This document shows, piece after piece, positions 1-11,713 of a DNA stretch of 64,000 nt (position 1 is the first letter of the stretch; every line of letters begins with the position of its first letter). The position numbers and the translations under genes were made by a program. This stretch comes from Odiellus spinosus. Its lineage: Eukaryota; Arthropoda; Arachnida; Opiliones; Phalangiidae. The notes beneath the pieces are model-generated. The model saw only the letters and a list, made by a program, of their open reading frames with translations. It was not told the origin of the DNA and did not search any database. The stretch spans positions 4,519,424 to 4,583,423 of the forward strand of contig OY987231.1 of the NCBI GenBank assembly GCA_963920705.1, written 5' to 3'.

Positions 1-1532
1 AGCTAGGTGTCCCCCATTCTTTACGCGAATTGCGTTTGTTTCGATTGAGCCGTTAGGTTCTTACGCGATGTAATCCGTTGTAGACTGATTGTCAAAAGAA
101 GAGGGAAATCAAAGGAATGAATTCTTTTTGAAGAACCTATTAGAAGTAATATATATAGATGCTTTCTTTTCCCAAAACTTTTTTCCCTCGAGTACCTCTA
201 ACTATATTTCCAAAGTCTGTGCGACTGTTTTTTATAAGGGGACAGTAAAGTGATTTTTATTGATTCTTTATTCCAAAATTTGTTTTTCATCTTCCTCATT
301 AAACATTTTTTTTAGTATTAAAGTTTTATATTTAGTATTTCTGATCATTTTACAATCCCTATACTTGTTGCAGGTATTTAATTCACAAGGAGGTACAGCG
401 ATTTATCTAATAAACATTTTTAGTTTTTTGTGGACAACGTTTCGATGAAAAATGACCTTAAGATGAAGATATAGCTTCTAATCGTAGTGGAGAAAAATAT
501 TTTTTTTATTAGTTACATTGCAGTGCCTTCTTGTGAATTAAATACCTTATAAGAAGTATTTCTGATTCAGAATATATATACGCACTACTTTTAAACATAG
601 TTAAACTTTAAGTTTAGCTATCTCGCTTGGAATAGTTTTTAGAGTTGAATTTGACAGTCTCCTAATGACGTCACGGGCTACGTTCAGTAACTCACAATGG
701 GAAGAATTTGATTTTTAGGAAATTAGTTTTCATTGATTTTTGGCAACCCTCAACGAAAATAATCGCTTTTTCTGTCGATGGAAACGTCAACCGCGGCGGA
801 CCATTCGAATAGAAACGTGTCGTAGAAACCGGAAGTACAAAAAATAGTTCAACAAAAAAAAGTTGTACTCCGTTGAGGTGAACGCTGAGACCGTTGAGGC
901 TTACTGAACGCAGCCCCTGATTGGTAAATTTTAGGCTGTGTCTTGGAACGTCGCACTTTTCTATATCTTGTCTCGTTATCACTCCGTCAATTCTAGCCCT
1001 TTTCCTTTCCCCTTGGTCGATTGAAAGCTACGTATATTGTGCGGCACTAAAAATATATTTTATGCTTGGCGCTGAAGTATCGGGAAATATTTCGAGGCTC
1101 CATCTCATGTCCCAACCGAGTAATCGAACCATGGAAGAGGAGAGGGGAAAGTTAACGTCAATACTCATGTAAACTGGCGTCTCAGTGGTAGAATCTGGAT
1201 ATTGTCCTGTTTGAACCGCAAGTCCCTTGCCCATAAGTAGTGTTGCGAATGGTCCGCGGCGGATTGGTCATTCATATCCCCACTCTCATCTCCATCTGTT
1301 GAGTGGGCAATACCCAGTACTCATTCATGTGTAGTCACATAATCTGACTGACCTCCCAGCGCTCCCAATCTGGCTTTGAAAGCTTGCGGGAATACTGTAT
1401 TGGTGCAAAAAGTACTCTGTTACGCAACGAAGCAAAGAAAAAAAAGTTTCCCGTCACAGTATATATATTAACGCTGCTTCTTGATATTTAAATCTTGAAA
1501 TATTTCTTATATGTTTCAAATTTTTTTTACAG
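1..1532. other. Upstream/intronic flank, no supported gene
   Basis: No coding exon is convincing here. The stretch is AT-rich with CpG-containing patches near 780-920 and 1240-1400. A short sequence around 790-810 recurs inverted near 1246-1258 (shared CGAATGGTCCGC), which may be a decayed inverted-repeat element. Because the first coding exon of the adjacent gene opens directly at a splice acceptor, this region is probably intron of that gene, with its 5' exons lying outside the window. Confidence 0.5.
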
Positions 1533-4500
1533 GCTAAAAGCGTCGCTGGAAGCGCCAAACACCACGACCCGTTAGTTGAACGAGGCGCCTGCGCCGTTCA
1601 GTCTTCCATCCAACCACCGAGAGGAGGCGGCGGTTCGCCTTTGACCCCGAGACGACAACCTCCACCTACCAGTTTCCCATTATCGCCTTCGAATTGTCCT
1701 TCGACGTCGTCTGTACGAGGAGCGGACGTCGGCGCCTATTCGGTCAGTTCGGAACTCTGGTCTCCCGGAAGCGCGGGCAGTTGCGAAGACAACACGGGAC
1801 TGACCCTTAGCTCACCCACGGAATTCAATTCCTGCAGTCAGTTCAGAGACAAACCGCCGTTGGTCAAGACCTTGGAATCGTCCTGGACTACTATGGTTAC
1901 CGAAACGGAAGAAAGCGGCGACCAATTGAGACCAGAAACAACCACGACCCCTAGGACAGAGACGATTAAGGTTTGTTTCTAAAATGGTCCTCGAATTCAC
2001 TGACAGACCCAAGTCACCCAACTTTAAAATAGCTATTTTTCTATCAACAAAACTTTTCGTTACCTCTCTTGTATCCTTCCGCTTTACATTCCCCGCAAGC
2101 ATTCTCTTCAACGTAACTTTCTATTGAAAATCGGAAGAGTTTTCTTATAATAATACAAATTAAAATCTGCTACGTCATAGCCTCTACCACGTGGGTGCTA
2201 CGAAAATTTTGTATTATCCGGTTCCAACCGATTCCGAATTTTCCCACTGGAAATCCTGAACCCGCGTCCGTAAGCAACGGTTTGTTCGGGAAAAATCGTG
2301 GTTGGATAGAAGAAAATTATTTTTTAACTATTTGGGCAAGCATCAGCGCCCCTCTTTGTTAAAAACTAAAACTAACGAGAGTAGCCCTGTTTAAATGGGA
2401 ATTAATTCTCCCTTTAAGAAATATTTTTATGATTCAAATCAAAGCAAAATATTCAAAAACACGTTTTACTACTATGACGTTTAATATTGTGTATCAATCG
2501 GCTATTAAGTTTTCTAAATTGTAAACTTAGGATACTTTCAGTTGTAGTAACGTCTAACATAAACGAAGCATACTGTGGAAAAAAGGGTTATATTTATAAT
2601 GCTAATTTTAGAAAATACCTTCACGCCGTCTAACTCTTCTCGACTCTCTGTCGGATAAATAAATTTAAGGCAAAAAATTCAGGAAATTTGAGATTGGGAC
2701 ATATTTATTCTAAAAGGGTTGTCTCCTCAAGTAGAATAAAAACCACTTCAGTGTGCCATAATTTGTTAGTACTCCATTATATTCATAGAAGTAGGAAATA
2801 ATTTAAAAAAACCCTTGAGGCGAGAAAAAATAAAATAAAAAGTAGATAGTTTGGTCTTGGACCTGGGTATTTCAGGGAAATGTTTGAAAAAACGTGGAAA
2901 TTTCAGGGAAATATTTGTGAAAAAAAAAAAAAACGTGGAAATTTCAGGGAAATATTTGAGAAAAAAAACGTGGAAATTTCAGGGAAATAATTGTGGAAAA
3001 ACCTGGAAATTTCAGGGAAGTAATTGTGGAAAAACCTGGAAATTTCAGGGAAATAATTGTGGAAAAACCTGAAAATTTCAGGGAAATAATTGTGGAAAAA
3101 CCTGAAAATTTCAGGGAAATAATTGTGGAAAAACCTGAAAATTTCAGGGAAATAATTGTGGAAAAACCTGAAAATTTCAGGGAAATAATTGTAGAAAAAC
3201 CTGGAAATTTCAGGGAAATAATTGTGGAAAAACCTGGAAATATCAGGGAAATAATTGTGGAAAAACCTGGAAATATCAGGGAAATAATTGTGGAAAAACC
3301 TGGAAATATCAGGGAAATAATTGTGGAAAAACCTGGAAATTTCAAGGAAATAATTGTGGAAAAACCTGGAAATTTCAGGGAAATTGGTTTCACAAAAGTT
3401 GTGTATATGAACACTGTCAATATGAACAGAGATAAAATCATTTTTGGGCTGCATTCTCCCCTTTTTTTAGATTATCTCAGATGTTTAGCCCCGAGCTTTT
3501 TGCTACGGAGGATATACTGTAGCAAAAGTACATAAAAGACGGTAAATTCTTTTTTTTTTTCAGTCATTTATGTTGAAGCTATCTATTCTCAGAATTAAAA
3601 GATATTCCCTTATGATGAGAATCCCTATGAGAGATTATGAGCTACAATTTTTCCCTCCTAGAAACCAGGGGAAAAATCCTCTTCCGAAAAGTCATCACCA
3701 ATTTAAGCGTACGTTATTCTTACCCACAAGTGAAATTGCTTTTTCAATTAAAGAGCTTTCTGCTACATCGCAAAAAAACCCGCAACATTTTTGTTAAAAC
3801 CATTTTATTATTTTTTATTTGGAAAAGGTCTTACTGTGTACTGTAATTATATAGTTCTATTTATTAAATACCACGCAATATAACTCGTGTTATTGCGGAA
3901 TATTACATAATGTTAAAATGTATAGAAAACAAATAGTCCGACAGAAACAACTGAGGGTTTTTCTCGGTTCAGTAATTTCAAATCTTGCAGAAGGCTGTAA
4001 CGTATCTGAAACCGGGGCGGATTTATACATAATGCTAAGTCAGAGAAGGGGAAAAGTAGTCTTAATATATCTTTATCCTATTCAATATTTAATAGTAAAG
4101 AACGGGAATTATCTCTAAAGGTTTTTACCATTTTTTTTTTTTTCTTTATTTTCTCTTTCTCTTTGGGATTGGTTTTTTTCTGGTGGTTTTATCCTTTTTC
4201 ATAATTAAACACCGAAGGGGAACTCGATAAACCCTGCACGCGCACTACCCTTTCTTTCTCGCGAAGTTAAGTCTTACGAGATATTACGCTTAGCTCTGAA
4301 AGGGATAATGAAGATGACTAACGTATTATTTTAATTCTAAAGATTAAGTTAGTTAAAATATTTATAAAAATATCCATTAAAACTCACCCATGGTTAAAGG
4401 GAGAATGCAACCTAACAACAAGTGATTTTATTTTATCGATTCCTTATCGTTTAAATGGGCTTAGTCCATCAGTAACAAAAAAATATAAGCAAATATTAAA

Positions 4501-7500
4501 CTAGAAATAAATTTAAATCATTAATTATTGGCGATCTTGAACTCCCCGTATAAGAACCTTCGACCAATGTCATTTGTCGATAGTTCTTAAATAGGGAGTT
4601 CAGGATCGCCATGATTCCAGCTAAGCCTATTTTCCGGGTAGTTTTAAATTTTTCTCTAGATTAATGTTTATTTCCAAATTTTTTTACCGGTGGATTAAGC
4701 CTATTTAAAGGGAGGATGCAACCTAACAACAAATGATTTTTTTTATCGATTCCTTTTCGTTTAAATAGGCCTAGTCCACTATTTAAAAAATTTACAAACT
4801 AATATTTAACTAGAAATAAATTTTATACTTACCCGGAAAATAGGCTTAGCAGAATTCATGGAGATCCTGATTCCTCGCGTGTAAGGTCTAGCGACCAATC
4901 GAACACGATTGTAAGGCTCCTGGAGATCTCGCGCTAGACCTTACACGGAGGCAATTTAGGATCTCCATGAATTTTGACGGTGAGTTTTAAATTTATTTCT
5001 AGTTTAACATTTGTTTTGTAAACTTTAAGCCGATTGAAACGATAAGGAATCAATAAAAAAATCACTTCTTAGGTTGCATTCTTCCTTTAATTTACAGTTA
5101 ATAAAGTTGCGATTTTTGCTCGCGAAGCCTATCTCTATTTTTGGCATGCTGATTAAAACACGGTTAATTAAATTACTAAAGCTACGGTTACACTAGCCTA
5201 TCCCAATTGATTTTAATGGATAGAGTCAAACTGATAATTAAATAGCTAGGAATCGTTTTAAGCGCCATCTGTTCATATCATTTATATAAAACTATTTATT
5301 ATAGTTTTGTACGTTAGGTTGTTGAAGCCGAGTCAGTTTGAAATTGGTTCCCGAAGCATGAACGAGAAATAGATTCAAATCGATTGGGAAAAAAATGTAT
5401 CCCGTTTACACGACTGCAGCGAAACGTTTTGAAACGTTTTAAATCGACTCCAAGGGTAGTGAAAACGCGGCCTTCTTCATTCTTCCTTTAAATACTATTT
5501 TACAATAGCACACTAGTTCACACTAGCGTATCCCAATCGATTTTAATCACTACTATCAAACCGATATTTAAATCGCTCGGGATCATTTTAAACGCCATAT
5601 GGTTAACGTATAATCTTCATCAAGGAGGATCAGAGAAGGAGAGGAAATGTGGGGCTGCGTTGAGTTAGAGAGAGAAGAGCCAACCTCCCACTCGGCTGGA
5701 AAGGGGGGATAGGAAATTCTCGAGGTAAACTGTTGTCACGTGGTCGCTAGCTAGCGCGTCTCATAAAGGATTCGTTTTACCCACGCGACAACAATTTACC
5801 ACGAAGCATCTCTACCCCCGTCTGTCCCCCGTTCTCCCAGAGTGGGAGTTTAGGCCGACGCAGTAGGAACCGCGCCGTCCCCACATTTCCTCTCCTTCTC
5901 TGATCCTCCTTGTCTTCATAAACCGATTTATTATAGTTTCATCCGTAGATTGTAGAAACCGAATCGATTGTTCCCTCAGCATTTTTAAGAAATCTATTAG
6001 AGAAAAAGGCTTCCGATTCCCACGACTGAAGCGAAACGGTTTGAATCGACTCCGAACACCGCTAATATCAACTATTCGCGTTATCAATCCACCAGATTCC
6101 CTCGTAATGAAAACTTAGCTTGAACAATGTTTTTCTTTTTTTTCAAGATTAATTACTTCTCAACAAAGGAGTGTTTACCCTTTAATTATTAAAAGGGTAT
6201 AATTCATATCCTCTGTACTTTTTGTTTATTACTCTTTGCCCACCATTACCCGGGTATTTTCAAGACATCGGTACTTATTTTTGTTCGTACTCTTTCATTG
6301 CCAGCAGGTTGAAAGCGTGGTAGTCCTTCCACCAACACCAACTATGACGTCAAAAGCGTCGTTTCAACAACAAAGTCAATCGGACGACAGTAGGTCCGTG
6401 ACGTCATCCGCGTCTTCGGAACTAAGTTCCGGCGCTAATCGAGCCGCTTCCAGGACGTCCAACAGCGAGAATAATACCAGTTCATTGGCTGTTAGCGAAG
6501 ATTCGCAGTCGGAATGTTCGGCCGGAAGTACGAAACGTCGCGGGACCGGAAGTGGAAGCGGAGGGAGCGGGAATAATAGTGCTAGGTCACCTCCGCCCAT
6601 ACCAGAAAGGTATAAGAGTTATCGATTTACTTCGAATGTTTTTAAATTTATCAACGGATAATGGGTTAATTAATTTAAATTAGGCCTAATTTTGATCATT
6701 ACGACAGACACGATTCTCTAAGTTCGCGAGAAGAAGCCGAAGAAAGGGAACTAAGAGGGGCACCGTGGTTCCAAGCCGGAATACCCAGGTGAGAAACGGA
6801 ATCAAATCTAACAATTTGTCAAGTTTACAATCACCAATGGAATCAAGGAATATATAATAAAAGGAATAGAAGCTTTAACCTTGCCTGTACCATTTTAGAC
6901 GACGGGTTTCGTCAATTTATAAATGGAGTTATTTCTCTCCTCTTCCGGTAGCTCTCCTGTTTGCGCCAAGTGAATAGAACAATCAATAAAAACACTAAAT
7001 AGTAGGCTATTCGTTTATAGTCTTGGCTTGACGGGAAATATGGCACACCCTATCGCGTGGTATTGATTTCCGGAAGTTGATTAGACCCAGTTTGGATTAT
7101 AACAGCTATCGCTGAAGCTCTAATCGTTTTCCTATATTTTCTGTGATGGAATACAAGTTCCAAATTTTTAACTCTTCATTATATAACAGAGAAATAGCCC
7201 TAGAAATTCTGGCCCAAGAACCGGTGGGCTCCTTCATGGTCCGAGAGAGTACTAGTAAACCCGGTTGTTTCGCCTTGTCTCTGAGGGTTCCCAGAGACTT
7301 TCAACCTACGGGCATCGCCCATTATCTCATCATGAGGACGCATAAAGGCTTCAAAATCAAAGTAAGTACCGTAATTACTTTCCATAACTACGACCCGGTT
7401 GTTACCGTTACTTACAATTACTTTTCGGCGCGATGTCTTCCGCAGGGTTTCATGAAAGAATTCTGCTCTTTAACGGCCTTAATAACGCACCATTCTGTCA

Positions 7501-7655
7501 TGCCAGAACTATTGCCTTGTCCTTTGTCCTTATCGCGTTACAACCCGGTCTTCCGTAAGCAAGACACGTCCGAAGATCTCGTGGACATCGAAGACCCCGA
7601 TTATAACTTACTGGCAGACTTTAGGAAGGTAATGTCGTCCGATGTTAAAGCGTGA
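1533..7655 (+). CDS. Tensin-type SH2-domain adaptor protein, 3' exons (EGFR adapter protein-like)
   Basis: Five exons join in phase: 1533-1970, 6308-6609, 6684-6788, 7190-7361 and 7446-7655, giving 408 residues to a TGA; the 5' part is missing. The N-terminal two thirds is low-complexity, rich in Pro, Ser and Thr, with SH3-ligand-like PPPIPER before the SH2. The C-terminal SH2 starts at APWFQAGIPREIALEIL, has the phosphotyrosine-binding Arg in FMVRES, and contains HYLIMRTHKGFKIKG and LITHHSVMPELLPCPL. These resemble the tensin SH2 class (HFLIE...GVKLKG, QHSIMPLALPC). No PTB domain follows, so it is not a full tensin; arthropod EGFR adapter protein (EGFRAP) is the closest family I recall, without a search. 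Expected role: a cytoplasmic phosphotyrosine adaptor in receptor tyrosine kinase signalling. The last intron (7362-7445) is 84 bp, in phase and stop-free, so its retention would insert 28 residues in the SH2. SH2 call firm, orthology moderate. Confidence 0.82.
2866..3384. repeat. 33-bp minisatellite in intron
   Basis: About 15 head-to-tail copies of a 33-bp unit whose core reads TTTCAGGGAAATAATTG followed by TGGAAAAACCTGG. The first copies are more diverged and A-rich. The period of 11 codons creates open frames on both strands that are not genes. The array lies in the first visible intron of the SH2 gene. Confidence 0.95.
3385..4393. other. Intronic DNA, nothing recognised
   Basis: AT-rich intron sequence with a pyrimidine-rich run near 4125-4175. 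Short open frames at 3570-3797 and 3918-4118 have no recognisable domain or splice context. Confidence 0.5.
4530..4610. repeat. Imperfect hairpin
   Basis: The arms begin GGCGATC and end GATCGCC; they are nearly complementary for about 17 bp, and inner segments around GTCGA also pair. It is part of the fold-back cluster in the SH2-gene intron. Confidence 0.75.
4854..4973. repeat. Large hairpin
   Basis: Outer arms TTCATGGAGATCCT and AGGATCTCCATGAA are exact complements. Inner arms also pair (GTGTAAGGTCTAGCG with CGCTAGACCTTACAC). The whole about 120-bp segment is close to self-complementary. Confidence 0.8.
5185..6065. repeat. Tandem duplication, second copy split by a MITE
   Basis: Segment A (about 5185-5465) begins CACTAGCCTATCCCAAT and includes GACTGCAGCGAAACG; segment B (about 5517-6065) repeats the same order of motifs with scattered substitutions (CACTAGCGTATCCCAAT, GACTGAAGCGAAACG). 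Copy B is interrupted at 5621-5912 by an inverted-repeat element that copy A lacks. Confidence 0.75.
5621..5912. mobile_element. MITE with 7-bp target duplication (TCTTCAT)
   Basis: Terminal inverted repeats of more than 30 bp start CAAGGAGGATCAGAGAAGG and end with the reverse complement. The element is 292 bp and is flanked on both sides by TCTTCAT (5614-5620, 5913-5919). The inside is also partly self-complementary and has no ORF. CA...TG ends with a 7- to 8-bp duplication would fit a P-like or hAT-like non-autonomous element; the superfamily is inference. Confidence 0.85.
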
Positions 7656-8138
7656 TCAGTCTGGTGTTATAAAACTAAAACCACGTGTAAACTAAGCGTT
7701 AAACGTGATGAAAAAGGCGCTTCTAAGTGTATTCAAAAAATGTTCCTGAATTATTAAGAAATTCTCATTCAAAATGAACGAAAAATGAATGGTTTTCGAA
7801 AAGTGTCGCGCGGAAAACTGTTTTGCGTTTCGCTGTATTCGCCGTGTCCACCTTGTTCACGCGTGAACGTGAATGTTTACGGTTAACCTAAACTTTGTGA
7901 TAAAATGATTTCAAAATATAATCTCATCCCCTCCCCCTAAATAATAATAGGTATAAAATTTAAAATCAAATATATATATATTAGCAGATTTAATTATTGT
8001 TCAAATTAGGCTGTTTTTTTCCTAACCTATACTAAATCCCTATCAAATCTTCCTATATCTTCTATACGCGTTTTATATGTATGGTACGTCTATCTATGAC
8101 GTTGCCGCGGTAAAAGACTCTTATTGGACCGTTTGTAC

Positions 8139-8144
8139 AATAAA
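8139..8144 (+). terminator. Poly(A) signal of the SH2 adaptor gene
   Basis: AATAAA lies about 480 bp after the stop codon at 7655, implying a 3'UTR of roughly 0.5 kb. Confidence 0.6.
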
Positions 8145-8164
8145 TGAAATTTATTGGATAATTT

Positions 8165-10331
8165 TATCTCTCTTTTTTTAATCTCAGATTATCAATAAAT
8201 TTAGCCCCATTTTCAATCAACGTTTTTCTAGCTCAAGCTTTCGCTTTTAAACCAGAAGCTTAGCCATATCAAATTCATTAAAGCCCCGTTCGCATTGGAG
8301 ACTTTAAAACCGTTTTTAACCGTTTTGGAAAGGTCAAAATGTAAAATTCTGGGGTAGTTGCTAGAGATCCTTGGTCAAATAATGGGATTATATGGTAAAA
8401 AAGTAAATTTGAACATTGCCAATGGTTTGAAACTCACTCTCTAGTGTGAACCACTTTCTATTAGGTGCCTCAAAATTTTCTCAACCTACTTGGTGGGACA
8501 GTAAAAATGTAGTAATTCTCTTCGATTTAGAATTGTAGTGTCTATGGAAAGAAAAACCAATCTTTACCAGTATTCTGATAGGAATGCAGATCCCTACCAT
8601 TGTCCCTACCTAGCTTGTTACTGAATAGAAAGTTTTGATTAAAAGGATAACACACGGAAGTCCAAACCTATGGGTTGAGTATGGTCTAAAAGGCGCGTAT
8701 ACAAAAGTTAACTCAAAAATATTCGACCGTTTTCTCGTAAATAGGATTTGAAGTAAGCGTCAATTGAGACCCTATTTTTTGAGAGAAATTTGAATTTCAC
8801 GGAGTTTTGATTTGCAATATTGTGGTTTTGCCCGGTTTCGCTATTTTTAAGGGTAAATAACGTGTTTTGAATGTTAAAGCGAGTGTCTGCTCGATTTAGT
8901 TACGATTTCAACCGCTAGATGTAGTAATTTTTTTGTAAATTTGAAAAATATTTGAAAAATGGACCTTTTCATCTAAGTCCCATGATTGGATAAAATGTGT
9001 CACGTGTGTACAAAAACTTAGACTGGGGCTTCAATTGGACATACAACGTAATGAAAAGGGTAGCCTGCTAACGCGTCTCGCTAAACAGTCCATTTTCTCT
9101 CGCGTCTGTCTTGGTAGCTCAGCTGTACCGGCTGTTTCTCTCTTTCCGTTTTAAGTTCTACTTTTGAAATCGGTCTGGCAGCGGCGCTCTTATTACGCGG
9201 CTACGATACCACGAATGTAATTCGAATTGTTTGTAAGTTTCTAAGTTATGTTTAAACTATAAATTAACAATATAAAGACTAAACAAAAACATTTTTCAGA
9301 ATCTTTTGAATGAATGGTTGTCACAGGTCAGGATTATTAAAATGTAAGCCATGTTCTAAAAACTTGAAACTTGGACGGTAGGGGCCTTCGCCGGCTTCCG
9401 CCTCCGAGTTTCCGCGCGGCCGCGGCAGCCTTCGCCGGAGTTTGGTTTACGTAGGCCTAGGCTGATTAGCGTGAAAATCAAAATGTTTTTACTTATTTCA
9501 AGTAATTTTAAGTATTTTAATGTTTATTTAAATATAATTTAATTAATTATACTGCTAATTTATTCCCATAGAGTCTTTGGCGGGTGCCAGGATTTCTTCA
9601 AAGTTCAAAAATTTGTTTGGCTTATAAATTGTTTTGGAAAATTTTGAAATTTTGACCATAGAGTTCCTGAATCTCTACTATCTTTCTCCGAATTTTATTA
9701 AAAGTGGCTAGGCATAGTAATAAAGGTATGTAATCTTAAGATATAAACAAATTATAATATTACAGAATTCGCCTTTATAAATAAAGATTGTCATGTGCAC
9801 GAAAATAAATTTGGCCAATAAAATTGGTAATAATTCATTTCGAATTACAAGAACAGTTATTGCTGTTCATTTAAGATTTTGAAGGAGTAATCTCACAAAA
9901 TAGGTGTCTTCATATTTTTTGTTAACACGGTCCAATTACGTAATCAAATGATTTAGAATGTTGTTTTTAAAAAGAGTACATAAAAAATTAACTAAAGTAG
10001 AAAATTATTTCCCGCATTAGCAACAACGATAAAAAGCCAAATTTCTCCTCAAGGCTCGACAGTTATTATGTATTTTCTTATAAAGTTTTAATTATTTTGC
10101 CAATTTGAGAGTAAAAAAGAACTGTTTACCACCAAACTATTCTGTAAAAGCTCTAAGTTCAAAAACCACTAACTAACCAAAAGAGCAAATTAATTGCTTA
10201 TTTTTAATGTTTATTCGTCATTAACTTAATTATTGGTTTGAAAATCAATCTGGAATATTGCTATAAAATTCAAAACTGAAAGATTCATTAGCAGGCCTTT
10301 ATACTCTAAAATTAAAGTGATACTGTAACTG
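8165..10331. other. Intergenic region, no gene seen
   Basis: No coding exon is supported. A decayed inverted pair near 8285 and 8450 (GTTCGCATTGGAGA and TCTAGTGTGAAC) may be a relic MITE of about 180 bp. A CpG-rich patch at 9375-9450 repeats CCTTCGCCGG. Confidence 0.5.
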
Positions 10332-10500
10332 AACTTTCGCGATTTCGGGTAAAACTTTCGCGATTTCGGGAAAAACTTTCGCGATTTCGGGAAAAACTTT
10401 CGCGATTTCGGGAAAAACTTTCGCGATTTCGGGAAAAACTTTCGCGATTTCGGTTGAACTCGTGATTTCGGGTGAGCCATCGCGATTTCGGGTGAACCAT
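10332..10500. repeat. 21-bp minisatellite
   Basis: About six good and two or three degenerate copies of a 21-bp unit with core TTTCGCGATTTCGGG. Every good copy contains the palindrome TCGCGA. No gene is adjacent. Confidence 0.95.
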
Positions 10501-11429
10501 CAGCTTTGTCTCTCTTGGGAAACTGTATATTGAGAGCATTCATATGTGTCAAGGGTCAACAAAAACAGTAAATGAAGTAGAACTTCATTTATTCGTCGTT
10601 AATGTAAATCAAAATAAAGCTGTTATCATAGCTGTGTGCCGGAGATCTGGCTCAGCTCGGGTATAGAGCTCCCTTCGGGCTCAAAACTTTACTTGCAGCT
10701 CACATTGGGCTCAAGCAAATATACATGGTAGGTTTCAGTTTAGCTCGGACTCGGGTTTATTTTGAAATTCAACATATTTAAGTTATGGAATGAGCCCGAG
10801 AATAGATAAATAATTATTATATAATCATACTGTTTATTGGATGATTGATTTAGACCCCTATCATAGCACACAGAAGGGTGTCTATTTCTCAAAAACAAAT
10901 TGGCTCTCCATATCAACACAATACTGTAAATACAGCAGTCTATTAAAAAAAACATTGAGGAAGTACATTGAAACTTCAGAGTATCCTTGAGCCAAGCCAC
11001 AAAGCAATATTACAGTTTTATTTACAGGTAATGTAACTCTTGGGAACACAGGTTGCTAATACGGGAAATAATTATATTTTCATATGTATACGTAGTCTAA
11101 ATTTTCTAACTATATTATAAAGTAATTGCAACTGACGGCAAATCTAAAATTTTAAATACCAAAGCCAAAAAAGTACGAATTTATTTTTATGATTCGTGGA
11201 AACGAAAATATCGTAATTTTTGCTTTGTCTTTTCCACGGAAAAACTACTACATGCAAATACAATATAGTACCCTATCCCTCCCCTTTAGGTAAAAAGTCT
11301 TATTTTGTGAAATTACTCCTTTAAAATCGTAAAATAGAGTAGTATTGTTTCAGGGGCAATAAACGTCGCAGGTTGCCAATGAAAGGGACTCATTTTGATC
11401 AGAATAGGCTATTTGAAGAAATCTTGAAT
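10501..11429. other. Intergenic, nothing recognised
   Basis: AT-rich non-coding DNA. A patch at 10640-10760 is rich in GCTC/GAGC motifs (GGGCTC, GCTCGGG) and may be a decayed repeat. No splice-supported ORF. Confidence 0.45.
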
Positions 11430-11487
11430 CAGGGTTGCCGAAGGTCAGGAAAAACAGGGAAAAGATCATGGAATTTTAATAGCCATT

Positions 11488-11713
11488 TTAACCCACTAAA
11501 TGTTTAATTTTATCCCACTAAATGTTTAATTTTATCCCACTAAATGTTTAATTTTATCCCACTAAATGTTTAATTTTATCCCACTAAATGTTTAATTTTA
11601 TCCCACTAAATGTTTAATTTTATCCCACTAAATGTTTAATTTTATCCCACTAAATGTTTAATTTTATCCCACTAAATGTTTAATTTTATCCCACTAAATG
11701 TTTAATTTTATCA
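11488..11713. repeat. 22-bp minisatellite bordered by a hAT-like end
   Basis: About ten near-identical copies of a 22-bp unit containing CCCACTAAATG followed by TTTAATTTTAT. Just upstream, from 11430, CAGGGTTGCCGAAGG looks like a hAT-type terminus followed by a subterminal CAGGGAAAAG, so the array may have grown from within or beside a non-autonomous hAT element. Confidence 0.93.

Larger units (their letters stand above)
4394..5090. mobile_element. Nested fold-back element
   Basis: The two ends are inverted copies of each other (AGAATGCAACCTAACAAC near 4403, its reverse complement near 5070-5090). A third, direct copy lies at 4694-4783. Between them sit two hairpins, 4530-4610 and 4854-4973, and an inverted CCGGGTA/TACCCGG pair near 4635 and 4832. 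No coding capacity is visible. This fits a MITE or fold-back cluster formed by repeated insertion or unequal exchange; the family is not recognised. Confidence 0.7.

Noticed and set aside
1173-1230. tRNA-like A box (CTCAGTGGTAGAATCTGG) and weak B box (GTTTGAACC)
   Set aside because: No cloverleaf or acceptor stem can be built, and no SINE body or tail is seen.
2903-3535. Open frames of about 180 codons in the 33-bp array
   Set aside because: Same artefact of an 11-codon period.
9108-9135. GGTAGCTCAGCTG resembling a tRNA D arm
   Set aside because: No anticodon arm, T arm or acceptor stem follows.
9375-9450. GC-rich patch as a CpG-island promoter
   Set aside because: Short, made of a repeated CCTTCGCCGG motif, and no gene starts nearby.
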